Under the pieces are notes generated by a model. That model saw only the letters and a program-made list of their open reading frames with translations, was not told the origin of the DNA and searched no databases. A stretch of DNA of 64,000 nt, taken from assembly GCF_001870735.1 (NCBI RefSeq), contig NZ_MORL01000005.1, positions 331,736-395,735 of the forward strand, in the 5' to 3' direction. Shown piece after piece: positions 34,034-42,512 of this stretch (its first letter is position 1; every line of letters begins with the position of its first letter). The stretch comes from Arsenicibacter rosenii. Its GTDB lineage: Bacteria > Bacteroidota > Bacteroidia > Cytophagales > Spirosomataceae. Position numbers and translations under genes: made by a program.

Positions 34034-34902
34034 TTACGATTACCTCCTCCACGGTTGTTGCCGGCTCCACCACCGCGGTTGTTACCGCCACGGTTGTTAC
34101 CACCACCACGATTACCGCCACGGTCGTTACGGTCGTTACGGCCACGGCCACGATCGTTGCCATCACGGTCGCCACGAGGGCCGCGACGATCACCACGATC
34201 ACCACCACGGTCGCCACGATCACTACGTTCGCCGGCGGCAGCGGCACTTGCCATCGCTGCTGGTGACAGATCGCGCTTACCGTATACTTCGCCTTTGAAT
34301 ACCCAAACTTTAATACCGATTTTACCGTAAATCGTTTGAGCTTCAGAAATTGCGTAATCGATATCAGCACGCAGTGTGTGCAGAGGAACACGACCTTCTT
34401 TGTACTGTTCTGTACGGGCCATTTCAGCACCACCCAGACGACCTGACAATTTCACCTTGATTCCTTGAGCCCCTACGCGCATGGCAGAGCTGATCGCCTG
34501 CTTCATGGCACGACGGAATGAAATACGAGCCTGTAACTGCTGGGCAATTGCTTCACCGATCAGTTTAGCGTCGATTTCAGGACGTTTGATCTCGAAGATG
34601 TTAATCTGGACGTCTTTGCCCGTGATTTTCTTTAATTCTTCTTTGATCTTGTCAACTTCTCCACCGCCTTTACCGATAACGATACCTGGACGGGCAGTAT
34701 GAATTGTCAACGTAATGCGTTTCAGAGTACGCTCAATAACAACCCGGGCAATCGCTCCTTTCGGAATACGGGCTGCAATATATTTGCGGATTTTTTCGTC
34801 TTCAACCAGTTTGTCAGCAAATTCTTTGCCACCATACCAGCTTGATTCCCAGCCACGAACAATGCCAAGACGAAGACCTACCGGATTTACTTTCTGTCCC
34901 AT
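34030..34902 (-). CDS. rpsC: Ribosomal protein uS3 with a long Arg/Gly/Asn/Asp-rich C-terminal tail
   Basis: Residues 1-215 are a normal S3: [20 protein letters not shown], the KH domain with [13 protein letters not shown], and the C-terminal domain with [16 protein letters not shown] and [13 protein letters not shown]-type ending ([16 protein letters not shown]). It then continues for about 70 residues of RGD, DRGG and NNRGGG repeats, 290 in total against about 230 in E. coli. Such RGG-like tails suggest extra RNA contact. S3 lies at the mRNA entry tunnel. Overlapping frames here are shadows. Confidence 0.97.
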   Translation of the reverse strand: MGQKVNPVGLRLGIVRGWESSWYGGKEFADKLVEDEKIRKYIAARIPKGAIARVVIERTLKRITLTIHTARPGIVIGKGGGEVDKIKEELKKITGKDVQINIFEIKRPEIDAKLIGEAIAQQLQARISFRRAMKQAISSAMRVGAQGIKVKLSGRLGGAEMARTEQYKEGRVPLHTLRADIDYAISEAQTIYGKIGIKVWVFKGEVYGKRDLSPAAMASAAAAGERSDRGDRGGDRGDRRGPRGDRDGNDRGRGRNDRNDRGGNRGGGNNRGGNNRGGGAGNNRGGGNRK

Positions 34903-34908
34903 TCGGTG

Positions 34909-35298
34909 TTACTCGTTATCAGATTTTTCCGTTTCTACCTCGTAGTCGTTTGCAACGTCTGCGCTATCAACCACCAGCGTGATGTGGTTTGACCGTTTCC
35001 GGATCCGGTGTCCGCGACCTTGCGGAGCCGGACGTAAACGTTTCAGCACGGGACCGCCATCAACAAATACCGTTTTGATGAACAGATCGGCATCTTCGAT
35101 ATTAACGTCTTCGTTTTTTTGCTGCCAGTTAGCTACTGCCGACAGAAGAACTTTCTGCATAACGGCGGCACCTGCCTGTGGCTGGTATTTCAGGAGACCC
35201 AGAGCCCGGCTTACACGCTGACCACGAATCAGGTCAGCGATCAAGCGCATTTTGCGGGGCGACGTGGGCACATTTCTCAGTTTTGCTACTGCTTCCAT
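34909..35298 (-). CDS. rplV: Ribosomal protein uL22
   Basis: 129 residues from [20 protein letters not shown]; nine upstream codons are open but not conserved. The exit-tunnel hairpin region is [20 protein letters not shown]. Six bp from rpsC. Confidence 0.97.
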   Translation of the reverse strand: MEAVAKLRNVPTSPRKMRLIADLIRGQRVSRALGLLKYQPQAGAAVMQKVLLSAVANWQQKNEDVNIEDADLFIKTVFVDGGPVLKRLRPAPQGRGHRIRKRSNHITLVVDSADVANDYEVETEKSDNE

Positions 35299-35310
35299 GT
35301 TTTTTCGAGT

Positions 35311-35362
35311 GGTGAGGGGCGTCATCAGCGGCTAGCGGGCCAACCGGTTAATGACTCCCACC
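35311..35362 (-). repeat. Stem-loop between rpsS and rplV
   Basis: GGTG (35311-35314) and GTCAT (35321-35325) pair with CACC (35359-35362) and ATGAC (35351-35355), with possible G/C pairing between. It starts 4 bp after the rpsS stop codon. Weaker than the other stems. Confidence 0.4.
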
Positions 35363-35366
35363 TGGT

Positions 35367-35645
35367 TTATCGTTTGCCCTTGTCTTTTTTTGCAACGTGA
35401 CCGCGGAAGTTCCGGGTTGGTGCAAATTCACCCAGCTTGTGGCCTACCATGTTTTCCGTTACGTATACCGGTATAAACTTGTTACCGTTATGTACGGCAA
35501 ACGTGTGACCGATGAAATCAGGAGAGATCATCGACCGGCGAGACCAGGTTTTGATTACTGACTTCTTGCCTGAGTCGTTCATCGTCTGAACTTTATTGTC
35601 CAGACGAAAATCTATATACGGGCCTTTCTTTAGTGAACGTGCCAT
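35367..35645 (-). CDS. rpsS: Ribosomal protein uS19
   Basis: 92 residues: [40 protein letters not shown] and [15 protein letters not shown]. Part of the 30S head. Standard position after rplB. Confidence 0.98.
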   Translation of the reverse strand: MARSLKKGPYIDFRLDNKVQTMNDSGKKSVIKTWSRRSMISPDFIGHTFAVHNGNKFIPVYVTENMVGHKLGEFAPTRNFRGHVAKKDKGKR

Positions 35646-35652
35646 CTATTTA

Positions 35653-36477
35653 TTACTTTTTCCGTCGGCTAATGATCAAACTATTCGACTGATTCTTAGG
35701 CTTACGCGTTTTCTGGCCTTTTGCAAACTGACCATTCCGCGAGCGTGGGTGACCACCTGATGCACGGCCTTCGCCACCACCCATCGGGTGATCGATCGGG
35801 TTCATAGCAACACCACGTACACGAGGACGACGACCTAACCAACGTACACGACCGGCTTTACCCATTGTGTAGTTCATGTGATCAGGATTCGATACTGAAC
35901 CTACAGTAGCGAAGCATACGCCTAATACTTTACGTGTTTCGCCTGACGGCATACGCAGGATAGCATATTTGTCTTCACGACCTACCAGCTGCGCATACGT
36001 TCCTGCACTACGGGCCATAGCGCCCCCTTTACCAGGGTGCAGCTCAATGTTGTGAACGATGGTACCGATCGGCATTTTGGCCAGTGGCATTGCGTTCCCG
36101 ACATCCGGTGTAGAGCCTTCGCCTGACTGGATCGTTTTACCAACGGCCAGACCTTGCGGAGCGATGATATAGCGTTTCTCGCCGTCTGTATACTGAACCA
36201 GCGCGATACGTGCTGAACGGTTTGGATCGTACTCGATTGTCAATACTTCGGCCGGAACGCCTGTTTTGTCCCGTTTGAAGTCGATAATACGGTACATCCG
36301 CTTATGACCACCACCGATGTAGCGCATTGTCCGACGACCCTGGCTGTTACGGCCACCGGTTCTTTTTATTGGTTCCAGCAGGCTTTTCTCCGGCTTGGAA
36401 GCGGTCAGTTCCGAGAAGTCCGGAGCTACGCGGAAGCGCGTACCCGGCGTTACTGGTTTTAATTTCTTAACTCCCAT
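35653..36477 (-). CDS. rplB: Ribosomal protein uL2
   Basis: 274 residues with the two L2 RNA-binding domains and the peptidyl-transferase-centre loop [18 protein letters not shown]. Essential for subunit joining and peptide bond formation. Confidence 0.98.
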   Translation of the reverse strand: MGVKKLKPVTPGTRFRVAPDFSELTASKPEKSLLEPIKRTGGRNSQGRRTMRYIGGGHKRMYRIIDFKRDKTGVPAEVLTIEYDPNRSARIALVQYTDGEKRYIIAPQGLAVGKTIQSGEGSTPDVGNAMPLAKMPIGTIVHNIELHPGKGGAMARSAGTYAQLVGREDKYAILRMPSGETRKVLGVCFATVGSVSNPDHMNYTMGKAGRVRWLGRRPRVRGVAMNPIDHPMGGGEGRASGGHPRSRNGQFAKGQKTRKPKNQSNSLIISRRKK

Positions 36478-36506
36478 GATTGTTTATTCCGTTATTGCCC
36501 TCCGGC

Positions 36507-36794
36507 TTACAGGTCTGCGTAGATGTCAATTACTTCACCTTCCGCCAGTGTCACAATAGCCTTCTTGGTAGTTGAGGTCTTACCGGTCACAATCCGACCG
36601 TTGATACTCTTGCTGCGTGTCTTACCCAGCGTGCGCAGTGTGCGAACGCTTTCTACGTTCACGCCGTACATTTTTTCGATAGCCTTGCTGATTTCAAACT
36701 TGTTGGCTTTCAGTTCTACCTCGAAGGCATACTGGCCCTGTTTGTTCAAGACTGTCATCTTTTCCGTTATAATCGGTCTCTTTAAAACGCTCAT
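36507..36794 (-). CDS. rplW: Ribosomal protein uL23
   Basis: 95 residues: LKRPIITEKMTVLNKQGQYA, FEVELKANKFEISKAIEKMY and VNVESVRTL. At the peptide exit port. Five bp after rplD. Confidence 0.97.
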   Translation of the reverse strand: MSVLKRPIITEKMTVLNKQGQYAFEVELKANKFEISKAIEKMYGVNVESVRTLRTLGKTRSKSINGRIVTGKTSTTKKAIVTLAEGEVIDIYADL

Positions 36795-36799
36795 GATAA

Positions 36800-37429
36800 T
36801 TACTGCTCAAAAAGTGTTTGGAGTTTCGACAGCGCTTCTTCACTAATCAACAGACGATCAGCATTGATCAGATCGTATGTGTTTACCTGACTGGCAGTAA
36901 CCACTTTCGCCTTTTGTACGTTCCGGCTCGACAGGACTACGTTTGAGTCTACGTCTGGCAGGATGAGCAGTGTTTTCTTAGCACCCAGAGATACTGAACC
37001 AAGGAAAGAGATGTAATCTTTTGTACGTGGTTTCTCGAAGGCAACTGAATCAATAACGGAAATGCTATTTGCCTGAGCTTTAGCGGCCAGTGCTGATTTG
37101 CGTGCCAGCTGCTTAACTTTCTTATTCAGTTTGAAGCTATAATCCCGCGGACGTGGACCGAAAATGGTACCACCACCTACGAATACCGGCGATTTGATGC
37201 TACCTGCACGTGCACCGCCTGTACCTTTTTGCTTCTTCAGTTTGCGTGTTGAGTGAGCATTCTCAGCACGTTCTTTTGCTTTGTGCGTTCCTTGGCGCTG
37301 ATTAGCTAGGTATTGCTTAACGTCCAGGTAAATCGCATGCTCGTTTGGTTCGATACCAAAAATGTCTTCCGGCAGCGTAACCTTCTTTCCCGTATCCTCG
37401 CCTTTGCTGTTATATACGATAAGTTCCAT
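36800..37429 (-). CDS. rplD: Ribosomal protein uL4
   Basis: 209 residues with RQGTHKAKERAENAHSTRKL and the exit-tunnel loop KQKGTGGARAGSIKSPVFVG, then GPRPRDYSFKLNKKVKQLAR. L4 represses S10 operons in gamma-proteobacteria by acting on the leader, relevant to the leader region upstream of rplC here. Confidence 0.98.
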   Translation of the reverse strand: MELIVYNSKGEDTGKKVTLPEDIFGIEPNEHAIYLDVKQYLANQRQGTHKAKERAENAHSTRKLKKQKGTGGARAGSIKSPVFVGGGTIFGPRPRDYSFKLNKKVKQLARKSALAAKAQANSISVIDSVAFEKPRTKDYISFLGSVSLGAKKTLLILPDVDSNVVLSSRNVQKAKVVTASQVNTYDLINADRLLISEEALSKLQTLFEQ

Positions 37430-37434
37430 GACGC

Positions 37435-38055
37435 TTACTTCTCAATAATTACGAATGAATTTTTAGCACCCGGAACCGACCCGCTGATAACAAGCAGGTT
37501 TTGCTCAGGCATCACCTTCAACACTTTCAGGTTTTGCACCTTTACGCGGTTACCGCCCATGCGACCCGCCATACGCAATCCTTTGAATACCCGTGACGGG
37601 AATGAACAGGCACCGATTGAACCAGGGTGACGCTGACGGTTGTGCTGACCGTGCGTTTGACCACCGACACCACCGAAACCGTGACGCTTCACAACGCCCT
37701 GGAATCCGCGGCCTTTGGCTGTGCCAACTACATCTACGAAGTCTCCTTCTCCGAATACATCGGCCACTTGCAGAGTGTCGCCGAGGTTGAATTCTGTTGT
37801 GAATTCTTTGAATTCGACCAGCTTACGCTTAGGGGTTGTACCAGCCTTTTTGAAATGGCCTTGCAACGGCTTGTTCGTATGCTTTTCTTTCTTTTCGCCG
37901 AAACCCAATTGCACCGCTTCATACCCATCTTTCTCAGTGGTACGAACCTGGGTTACGACACAGGGACCAGTTTGAATGACTGTACATGCCAGAGCCTGCC
38001 CGTCCGCATTGTACACGCTGGTCATCCCGATTTTTTTTCCAATTAAACCAGACAT
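37435..38055 (-). CDS. rplC: Ribosomal protein uL3
   Basis: 206 residues: [56 protein letters not shown]. First gene of the main ribosomal block; preceded by a 404-bp gap with two promoter candidates and hairpins rather than being directly behind rpsJ. Confidence 0.98.
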   Translation of the reverse strand: MSGLIGKKIGMTSVYNADGQALACTVIQTGPCVVTQVRTTEKDGYEAVQLGFGEKKEKHTNKPLQGHFKKAGTTPKRKLVEFKEFTTEFNLGDTLQVADVFGEGDFVDVVGTAKGRGFQGVVKRHGFGGVGGQTHGQHNRQRHPGSIGACSFPSRVFKGLRMAGRMGGNRVKVQNLKVLKVMPEQNLLVISGSVPGAKNSFVIIEK

Positions 38056-38099
38056 TTGTTTTGTAACTGTTGTAAGCAGGAAAAATTAAAAAATTTGAC

Positions 38100-38150
38100 C
38101 TCCGCCGAAACGGAGCCGCAAAATTAGAGAGAATCATGCAGGACTACAAA
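38100..38150 (-). promoter_or_regulatory. Proximal promoter of the rplC operon (P2) with 5'-end stem
   Basis: On the minus strand TTTG (38147-38150), a 20-bp spacer and TAATTTTG (38119-38126) match the Bacteroidetes -33/-7 consensus exactly. Just downstream CTCCG and CGGAG (38111-38115 and 38100-38104) can form a short stem near the predicted RNA 5' end. The rplC start is about 45 bp further on. Confidence 0.65.
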
Positions 38151-38181
38151 CTGTATCTTGCAGATTTTCAACATTTCAGAC

Positions 38182-38211
38182 AAAAAAATAGCCAGGTATG
38201 AAATACACCTG
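38182..38211 (-). terminator. Attenuator-like hairpin and T-run in the rplC leader
   Basis: On the minus strand CAGGTGTATTTCATACCTG folds into a seven-pair stem (one G.U) with a five-base loop and is followed by GCTATTTTTTTG. It lies between promoters P1 and P2, so it would act on P1 transcripts only. Confidence 0.5.
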
Positions 38212-38221
38212 ACCGCTGTAT

Positions 38222-38250
38222 GCCGTATTAGCCTTATGGCTTATACTGGC
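38222..38250 (-). promoter_or_regulatory. Leader stem-loop upstream of the attenuator
   Basis: GCCGTATTAGCC (38222-38233) pairs with GGCTTATACTGGC (38238-38250) with one bulge and one mismatch. It precedes the attenuator-like hairpin in a P1 transcript and may be a protein-binding element; L4 is the obvious candidate ligand by analogy only. Confidence 0.4.
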
Positions 38251-38333
38251 ACGTTGTCAGATGTGGTTTCCAGTACGAGACCAGACCTTCATCCAGGTTA
38301 TGTCGTTACAAGAGACTCTACTAATTCGGAGTG

Positions 38334-38364
38334 CAAAATTATGCAATCTTTTTTTCATTGCAAA
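38334..38364 (-). promoter_or_regulatory. Distal promoter of the rplC operon (P1)
   Basis: On the minus strand TTTG (38361-38364), 19 bp, then TAATTTTG (38334-38341): an exact match to the Bacteroidetes consensus. It lies right after the terminator that follows rpsJ and would make a leader of about 270 nt. Confidence 0.65.
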
Positions 38365-38376
38365 ACATTGACACAC

Positions 38377-38412
38377 AAAAAAATATACCACTACCTTACG
38401 GATAGTGGTATA
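38377..38412 (-). terminator. Rho-independent terminator after rpsJ
   Basis: On the minus strand TATACCACTA and TAGTGGTATA (38384-38412) form a perfect 10-bp stem with a nine-base loop, followed by seven T (38377-38383). It separates rpsJ from rplC. Confidence 0.85.
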
Positions 38413-38459
38413 CTCCATTCAGCCTTGAAAATAACGGGCCTTTGGCCAATTATTTATCA

Positions 38460-38765
38460 TTAAACTTTGATTTCAACGTCAACGCCGCTAGGCAGCTCCA
38501 GTTTCATCAGGGCATCTACCGTTTTAGCGCTCGTTGAATAGATATCTACCAGACGCTTATACGTACACAGCTGGAATTGTTCCCGTGATTTTTTGTTCAC
38601 GTGTGGCGAACGGAGAACTGTGTAGATTTCTTTGTCAGTTGGCAAAGGAATTGGTCCGCTCACAACAGCACCTGTTGACTTAACGGCCTTCACAATTTTC
38701 TCAGCCGATTTGTCAACCAGATTGTGGTCGAACGACTTCAGTTTAATGCGAATTTTTTGGCTCAT
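38460..38765 (-). CDS. rpsJ: Ribosomal protein uS10
   Basis: 101 residues: [69 protein letters not shown]. It lies 128 bp downstream of fusA and is cut off from rplC by a terminator, so the S10 operon is split after its first gene. Confidence 0.98.
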   Translation of the reverse strand: MSQKIRIKLKSFDHNLVDKSAEKIVKAVKSTGAVVSGPIPLPTDKEIYTVLRSPHVNKKSREQFQLCTYKRLVDIYSTSAKTVDALMKLELPSGVDVEIKV

Positions 38766-38844
38766 TCTGTTTGGTTCGTTAAACGTTTATGGAATTAACC
38801 GGCGAAAGAACCATTTACTCCTCCGGCAATTGTACTTATTAAAA

Positions 38845-38882
38845 TTTATGCTTACCAACTCCGGAGAGTCAGTAAGCATAAA
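38845..38882 (-). terminator. Strong stem-loop after fusA
   Basis: TTTATGCTTAC (38845-38855) pairs perfectly with GTAAGCATAAA (38872-38882); inside, ACTC and GAGT close a loop that reads C(TCCG)G on the minus strand, an UNCG-type tetraloop. TTTTAAT follows. It starts 11 bp after the fusA stop and may end or reduce transcription into rpsJ. Confidence 0.65.
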
Positions 38883-38893
38883 CGAATCAGCTA

Positions 38894-41011
38894 TTACGCG
38901 TTGATTGTACCTTTCGCTTTGGCAACTACAGTTTCAGCCAGGTTGTTTGGCAGTACTTCGTAGTGTGAGAACGTAAGGTTAGCCGTTGCACGACCTGACG
39001 AGATTGTACGGAGGTCTGTTACGTAACCGAACAATTCTGAAAGTGGTACGTCTGCTTTGATAACCTGTGAACCGGCACGGGTATCCATACCTTTCATGAT
39101 ACCGCGGCGACGGTTCAGGTCACCGGTGATCGGACCCGTGTACTCGTCCGGCGTCAGTACTTCTACTGCCATGATTGGTTCGAGCAGTTTCGGACCTGCC
39201 TGACGGGCAGCTTCACGGAAACCAGTCCGGGCAGCTAATTCGAATGACAGTGAGTCGGAGTCAACATCGTGGTATGAACCGTGGAACAGACGCACTTTCA
39301 TTGAATCAAGCGGGTAACCGGCAAGCGGACCGTTTGACATTGCTTCGTTGAAACCTTTCTGAACAGCAGGGATAAATTCTTTTGGAATTACACCACCTAC
39401 GATTCCGTTCACAAACTGAAGACCGGTTTTTGTGGTACCATCTTCTTCTGCGTCCCGTGGTCCGATTTCGAACACGATATCGGCAAATTTACCACGACCA
39501 CCTGTTTGTTTCTTGTAAACCTCACGGTGTTCGAAGTTTTTCGTCAGTGTCTCTTTGTAAGCAACCTGAGGAGCACCCTGGTTTACTTCTACCTTGAACT
39601 CGCGACGCATACGGTCGATGATGATTTCAAGGTGTAATTCACCCATACCACGGATAATTGTCTGACCGGTATCTTCGTCAGTTTCAACTTTCAGGGTAGG
39701 ATCTTCTTCGATCAGTTTAGTGATCGCTTTAGAGAAGTTATCCTGATCGGCTGTTTTCTTAGGCTCGATAGCGTAACCAATAACCGGATCAGGGAATACC
39801 ATGGCTTCCAGAACGATCGGGTTCTTTTCATCAGACAGGGTATCACCTGTTTTGATGTCTTTGAAACCTACAACCGCTGCAATGTCACCAGCTTCCAGAC
39901 GCTCGATCTGGTTCTGCTTGTTGGCGTGCATCTGGAAGATACGGGAGATACGTTCTTTGTTGCCTGAACGGTTGTTGAGGATGTAAGAACCTGACTCCAG
40001 TACACCTGAGTAAGCCCGAACGAAGCAAAGGCGACCTACATAAGGGTCAGTCGCGATTTTGAACGCAAGAGCAGTAAACGGATCTTCTACACTTGGACGA
40101 CGGGTAATTTCGGCGTCTGTATCAGGGTTTGTACCGATGATGCTATCCCGATCCAGTGGTGAAGGCATCAGCGCCATCACGTAATCGAGCATCGTCTGCA
40201 CACCTTTGTTTTTGAAAGCAGAACCGCAAAGCATAGGAACGATCTTCATCTGGATCGTCGCCTCGCGCAGAGCGGCCAGCATTTCATCTTCGGTGATCGA
40301 CTCAGGATCCTCGAAGTATTTTTCCATCAGTGTGTCGTCGACTTCAGCTACTGCTTCAAGCAGTTTTCCGCGCCATTCAATGGCTTCGTCGAGCATGTCG
40401 TCAGGAATAGGAACCTCTGTGAACGTCATGCCTTTGTCATGCTCGTTCCAGGTGATGCCCCGGAAGTTTACCAGATCAACCACACCTTTGAAGTCTGCTT
40501 CGGCGCCGATTGGCAGCTGAAGCGGAACGGCGTTGCTACCCAGCATTTCCTTAACCTGCTTAACTACGTTCAGGAAGTCAGCACCGGCACGGTCCATTTT
40601 GTTTACGAAGCCCAGACGAGGTACTTTGTAATTGTTGGCCAGACGCCAGTTCGTTTCTGATTGCGGTTCTACACCATCAACCGAGCTGAACAGGAACACC
40701 AGACCATCCAGTACACGCAGTGAGCGGTTTACTTCTACCGTAAAGTCAACGTGACCCGGGGTATCGATGATGTTGATGTGGTATTTCTGGGCACGGTATT
40801 CCCAGTTTACCGTTGTAGCAGCTGAGGTAATTGTGATACCACGCTCCTGCTCCTGCTCCATCCAGTCCATCGTGGCAGCACCTTCGTGCACCTCACCGAT
40901 TTTGTGGCTTACACCGGAATAGTACAGAATCCGCTCGGTTGTTGTCGTCTTACCCGCATCAATGTGGGCAGCGATACCGATGTTTCTCGTGAATCGTAAG
41001 TCGCGAGCCAT
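38894..41011 (-). CDS. fusA: Elongation factor G
   Basis: The 705-residue translocation GTPase has G1 [13 protein letters not shown], switch [19 protein letters not shown] and G4 [10 protein letters not shown], followed by domains II-V. Domain IV has [20 protein letters not shown] at the domain III end and [20 protein letters not shown] further on. Full length. rpsL, rpsG and tuf are not beside it; upstream are a small ORF and metal genes. A near-consensus promoter lies 90 bp upstream. Confidence 0.98.
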   Translation of the reverse strand: MARDLRFTRNIGIAAHIDAGKTTTTERILYYSGVSHKIGEVHEGAATMDWMEQEQERGITITSAATTVNWEYRAQKYHINIIDTPGHVDFTVEVNRSLRVLDGLVFLFSSVDGVEPQSETNWRLANNYKVPRLGFVNKMDRAGADFLNVVKQVKEMLGSNAVPLQLPIGAEADFKGVVDLVNFRGITWNEHDKGMTFTEVPIPDDMLDEAIEWRGKLLEAVAEVDDTLMEKYFEDPESITEDEMLAALREATIQMKIVPMLCGSAFKNKGVQTMLDYVMALMPSPLDRDSIIGTNPDTDAEITRRPSVEDPFTALAFKIATDPYVGRLCFVRAYSGVLESGSYILNNRSGNKERISRIFQMHANKQNQIERLEAGDIAAVVGFKDIKTGDTLSDEKNPIVLEAMVFPDPVIGYAIEPKKTADQDNFSKAITKLIEEDPTLKVETDEDTGQTIIRGMGELHLEIIIDRMRREFKVEVNQGAPQVAYKETLTKNFEHREVYKKQTGGRGKFADIVFEIGPRDAEEDGTTKTGLQFVNGIVGGVIPKEFIPAVQKGFNEAMSNGPLAGYPLDSMKVRLFHGSYHDVDSDSLSFELAARTGFREAARQAGPKLLEPIMAVEVLTPDEYTGPITGDLNRRRGIMKGMDTRAGSQVIKADVPLSELFGYVTDLRTISSGRATANLTFSHYEVLPNNLAETVVAKAKGTINA

Positions 41012-41099
41012 TATTGTGTTATACTGAAGTTATGAAGTTCGAATGCGATTATTAAGTATGCTTTTTTTGTAAAGAACATACCTACTCAAAATCAGGACG

Positions 41100-41130
41100 C
41101 AAAGTTACTGATAAACAATTTATAAACCAA
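41100..41130 (-). promoter_or_regulatory. Probable fusA promoter
   Basis: On the minus strand TTGG (41127-41130), 19 bp, then TAACTTTG (41100-41107): an exact -7 element and a one-base variant of the -33 element, 89 bp before the fusA start. Confidence 0.55.
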
Positions 41131-41201
41131 GTGGGGACCCGGAATTAAAGCAAAACGCAATGATTGATAAATGAGGAAGTTAGGATTCTCTATCTGCATT
41201 A

Positions 41202-41330
41202 TTACTTCGACAGAAACCCTTTTGCTATTAAATAAGGAATAAGGAGCCATAAAAGCCCTTTAACAAGAAAAAACAAAAAGCCTGCCCACCCAATCCGCTT
41301 AAGCCAGGCTTTAAATCGCTGGTTATCCAT
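41202..41330 (-). CDS. Small single-span membrane protein (42 residues)
   Basis: A short frame in the 397-bp gap upstream of fusA: basic start MDNQRFKAWLKRIGWAG, one hydrophobic span (FLFFLVKGLLWLLIPYLIA) and KGFLSK, then TAA. The positive-inside charge pattern and clean helix support a real product, and I recall similar short KGLLWL-type proteins in related bacteria, but this is not certain. Function unknown. The rest of the gap contains only the fusA promoter. Confidence 0.5.
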   Translation of the reverse strand: MDNQRFKAWLKRIGWAGFLFFLVKGLLWLLIPYLIAKGFLSK

Positions 41331-41407
41331 ATGCCTCTAAACGCCGTTTTTTCTTTTCCTGTTCGCCCGGCGTACTATAAAATTCTGCTTTTTGCAGACA
41401 CACTGAT

Positions 41408-42505
41408 TCAGTTGGGCTGAAACTGCCGGTTATTCAAAAATTCATAATCAGTCAATGACAGTAAAAAGGCCAGCAGGTCTTTCTGTTCCTGAGCGGTAAG
41501 GGGTATACCCAACTGACCGTTTTGCTTCAGTAACGGATCCAGCTGCGGCGTATCCTGAACGCCGGTGGCGTAATGCTGAATCACCTGCTGTAAGGTCTGG
41601 AACCGTCCGTCGTGCATGTACGGAGGAGTAAATTCGACGTTGCGCAAACCGGGCACCCGGAACTTATACTGATCCGTGGTCAGCAGCGTAACGGTGTAAC
41701 GGCCTTTGTCATCCGTGCGGGCGTTGGCCAGTTTCGGCAGTCCATTGTTGCGGAAAGTCTGATCGGTAAACAATTCACCACTGTGACAGCCTGCACATTT
41801 TGCCTTGAAAAGTGTTAAACCCCGTCTGGCTTCTTCGCTCAGATCCCCGCCGGTTTCTCCGCGTGTATATTTATCATAGGTAGAATTAGCCGAAACAAGC
41901 GTCAGCATAAACTGCGACAGGGCTTTCAGAAAAGTAGCGGTAGTAATGGAGTCGGTTCCGAAAGCGGCTTTAAACATAGTACGGTATTTCGCCGTTTGCC
42001 GTACTTTGGCCAGTACATTCGTCATGGAATCCCCCATTTCAACGGGATTCTGGATGGGTGCAATAGGCAGTAAGTCCAGATCGACAATACCGCCATCCCA
42101 GAAAAAGTGCTGTCCCCAGGCAACGTTCTGAATGGCCGGCACATTCCGGATACCGGTCTGATCGTTAATACCGTGGCTTAGCGGGTGATCGGTATGCGCA
42201 AAGGCATTGAACGGCGAATGACAAAAACCACAGGTAATGGTGCCATTCCGCGAAAGAAGTCCGTCATAAAAAAGGGCTTTCCCGAGTTGCACTCCCTGAA
42301 CCGTCAGCGGGTTCTTCGCAAAATTATAGACAGGAGCCGGAAAATTGGCAGGTTTAGTCCAGGTATAAGGTGTTGTCTGCACCGGCGTTACCGGCTCAGG
42401 ACCAGGCTCTTCTCCCCCGCCCGAATTACCCGGCTTGCAGGAAACAACAATGTACCCCCAGAACCCAACGGCTGCCATTAAACCAATCCACTGCCAGCGA
42501 CTCAT
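41408..42505 (-). CDS. Di-heme MauG/MbnH-like cytochrome c peroxidase family lipoprotein (pair 1)
   Basis: A 365-residue lipoprotein (lipobox VVSC, C23) with two c-type heme motifs, CGFCH (about 92-96) and CAGCH (about 242-246), and the family segments FFWDGGIVDLDLLP, LSQFMLTLVSANSTYDKY and PPYMHDGRFQTLQQV. MauG-family enzymes do high-valent-iron oxidation; the MbnH branch oxidises Trp of its MbnP partner. It lies 7 bp after an MbnP-like gene on the same strand, so it is read as the MbnH-type enzyme of that pair. A peroxide-scavenging CcpA role is the alternative. Confidence 0.85.
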   Translation of the reverse strand: MSRWQWIGLMAAVGFWGYIVVSCKPGNSGGGEEPGPEPVTPVQTTPYTWTKPANFPAPVYNFAKNPLTVQGVQLGKALFYDGLLSRNGTITCGFCHSPFNAFAHTDHPLSHGINDQTGIRNVPAIQNVAWGQHFFWDGGIVDLDLLPIAPIQNPVEMGDSMTNVLAKVRQTAKYRTMFKAAFGTDSITTATFLKALSQFMLTLVSANSTYDKYTRGETGGDLSEEARRGLTLFKAKCAGCHSGELFTDQTFRNNGLPKLANARTDDKGRYTVTLLTTDQYKFRVPGLRNVEFTPPYMHDGRFQTLQQVIQHYATGVQDTPQLDPLLKQNGQLGIPLTAQEQKDLLAFLLSLTDYEFLNNRQFQPN

Positions 42506-42512
42506 ATGCCTG

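Noticed and set aside
33975-34433. 152-residue minus ORF and His/Arg-rich plus ORFs over the rpsC tail
   Set aside because: They are other-frame readings of the repetitive Arg/Gly/Asn tail of S3, whose own frame is continuous with the conserved protein.
41277-41312. 8-bp inverted repeat AAAGCCTG/CAGGCTTT as a terminator for the di-heme gene
   Set aside because: The loop is 20 bp, there is no T-run, and the repeat lies within the probable 42-residue ORF.
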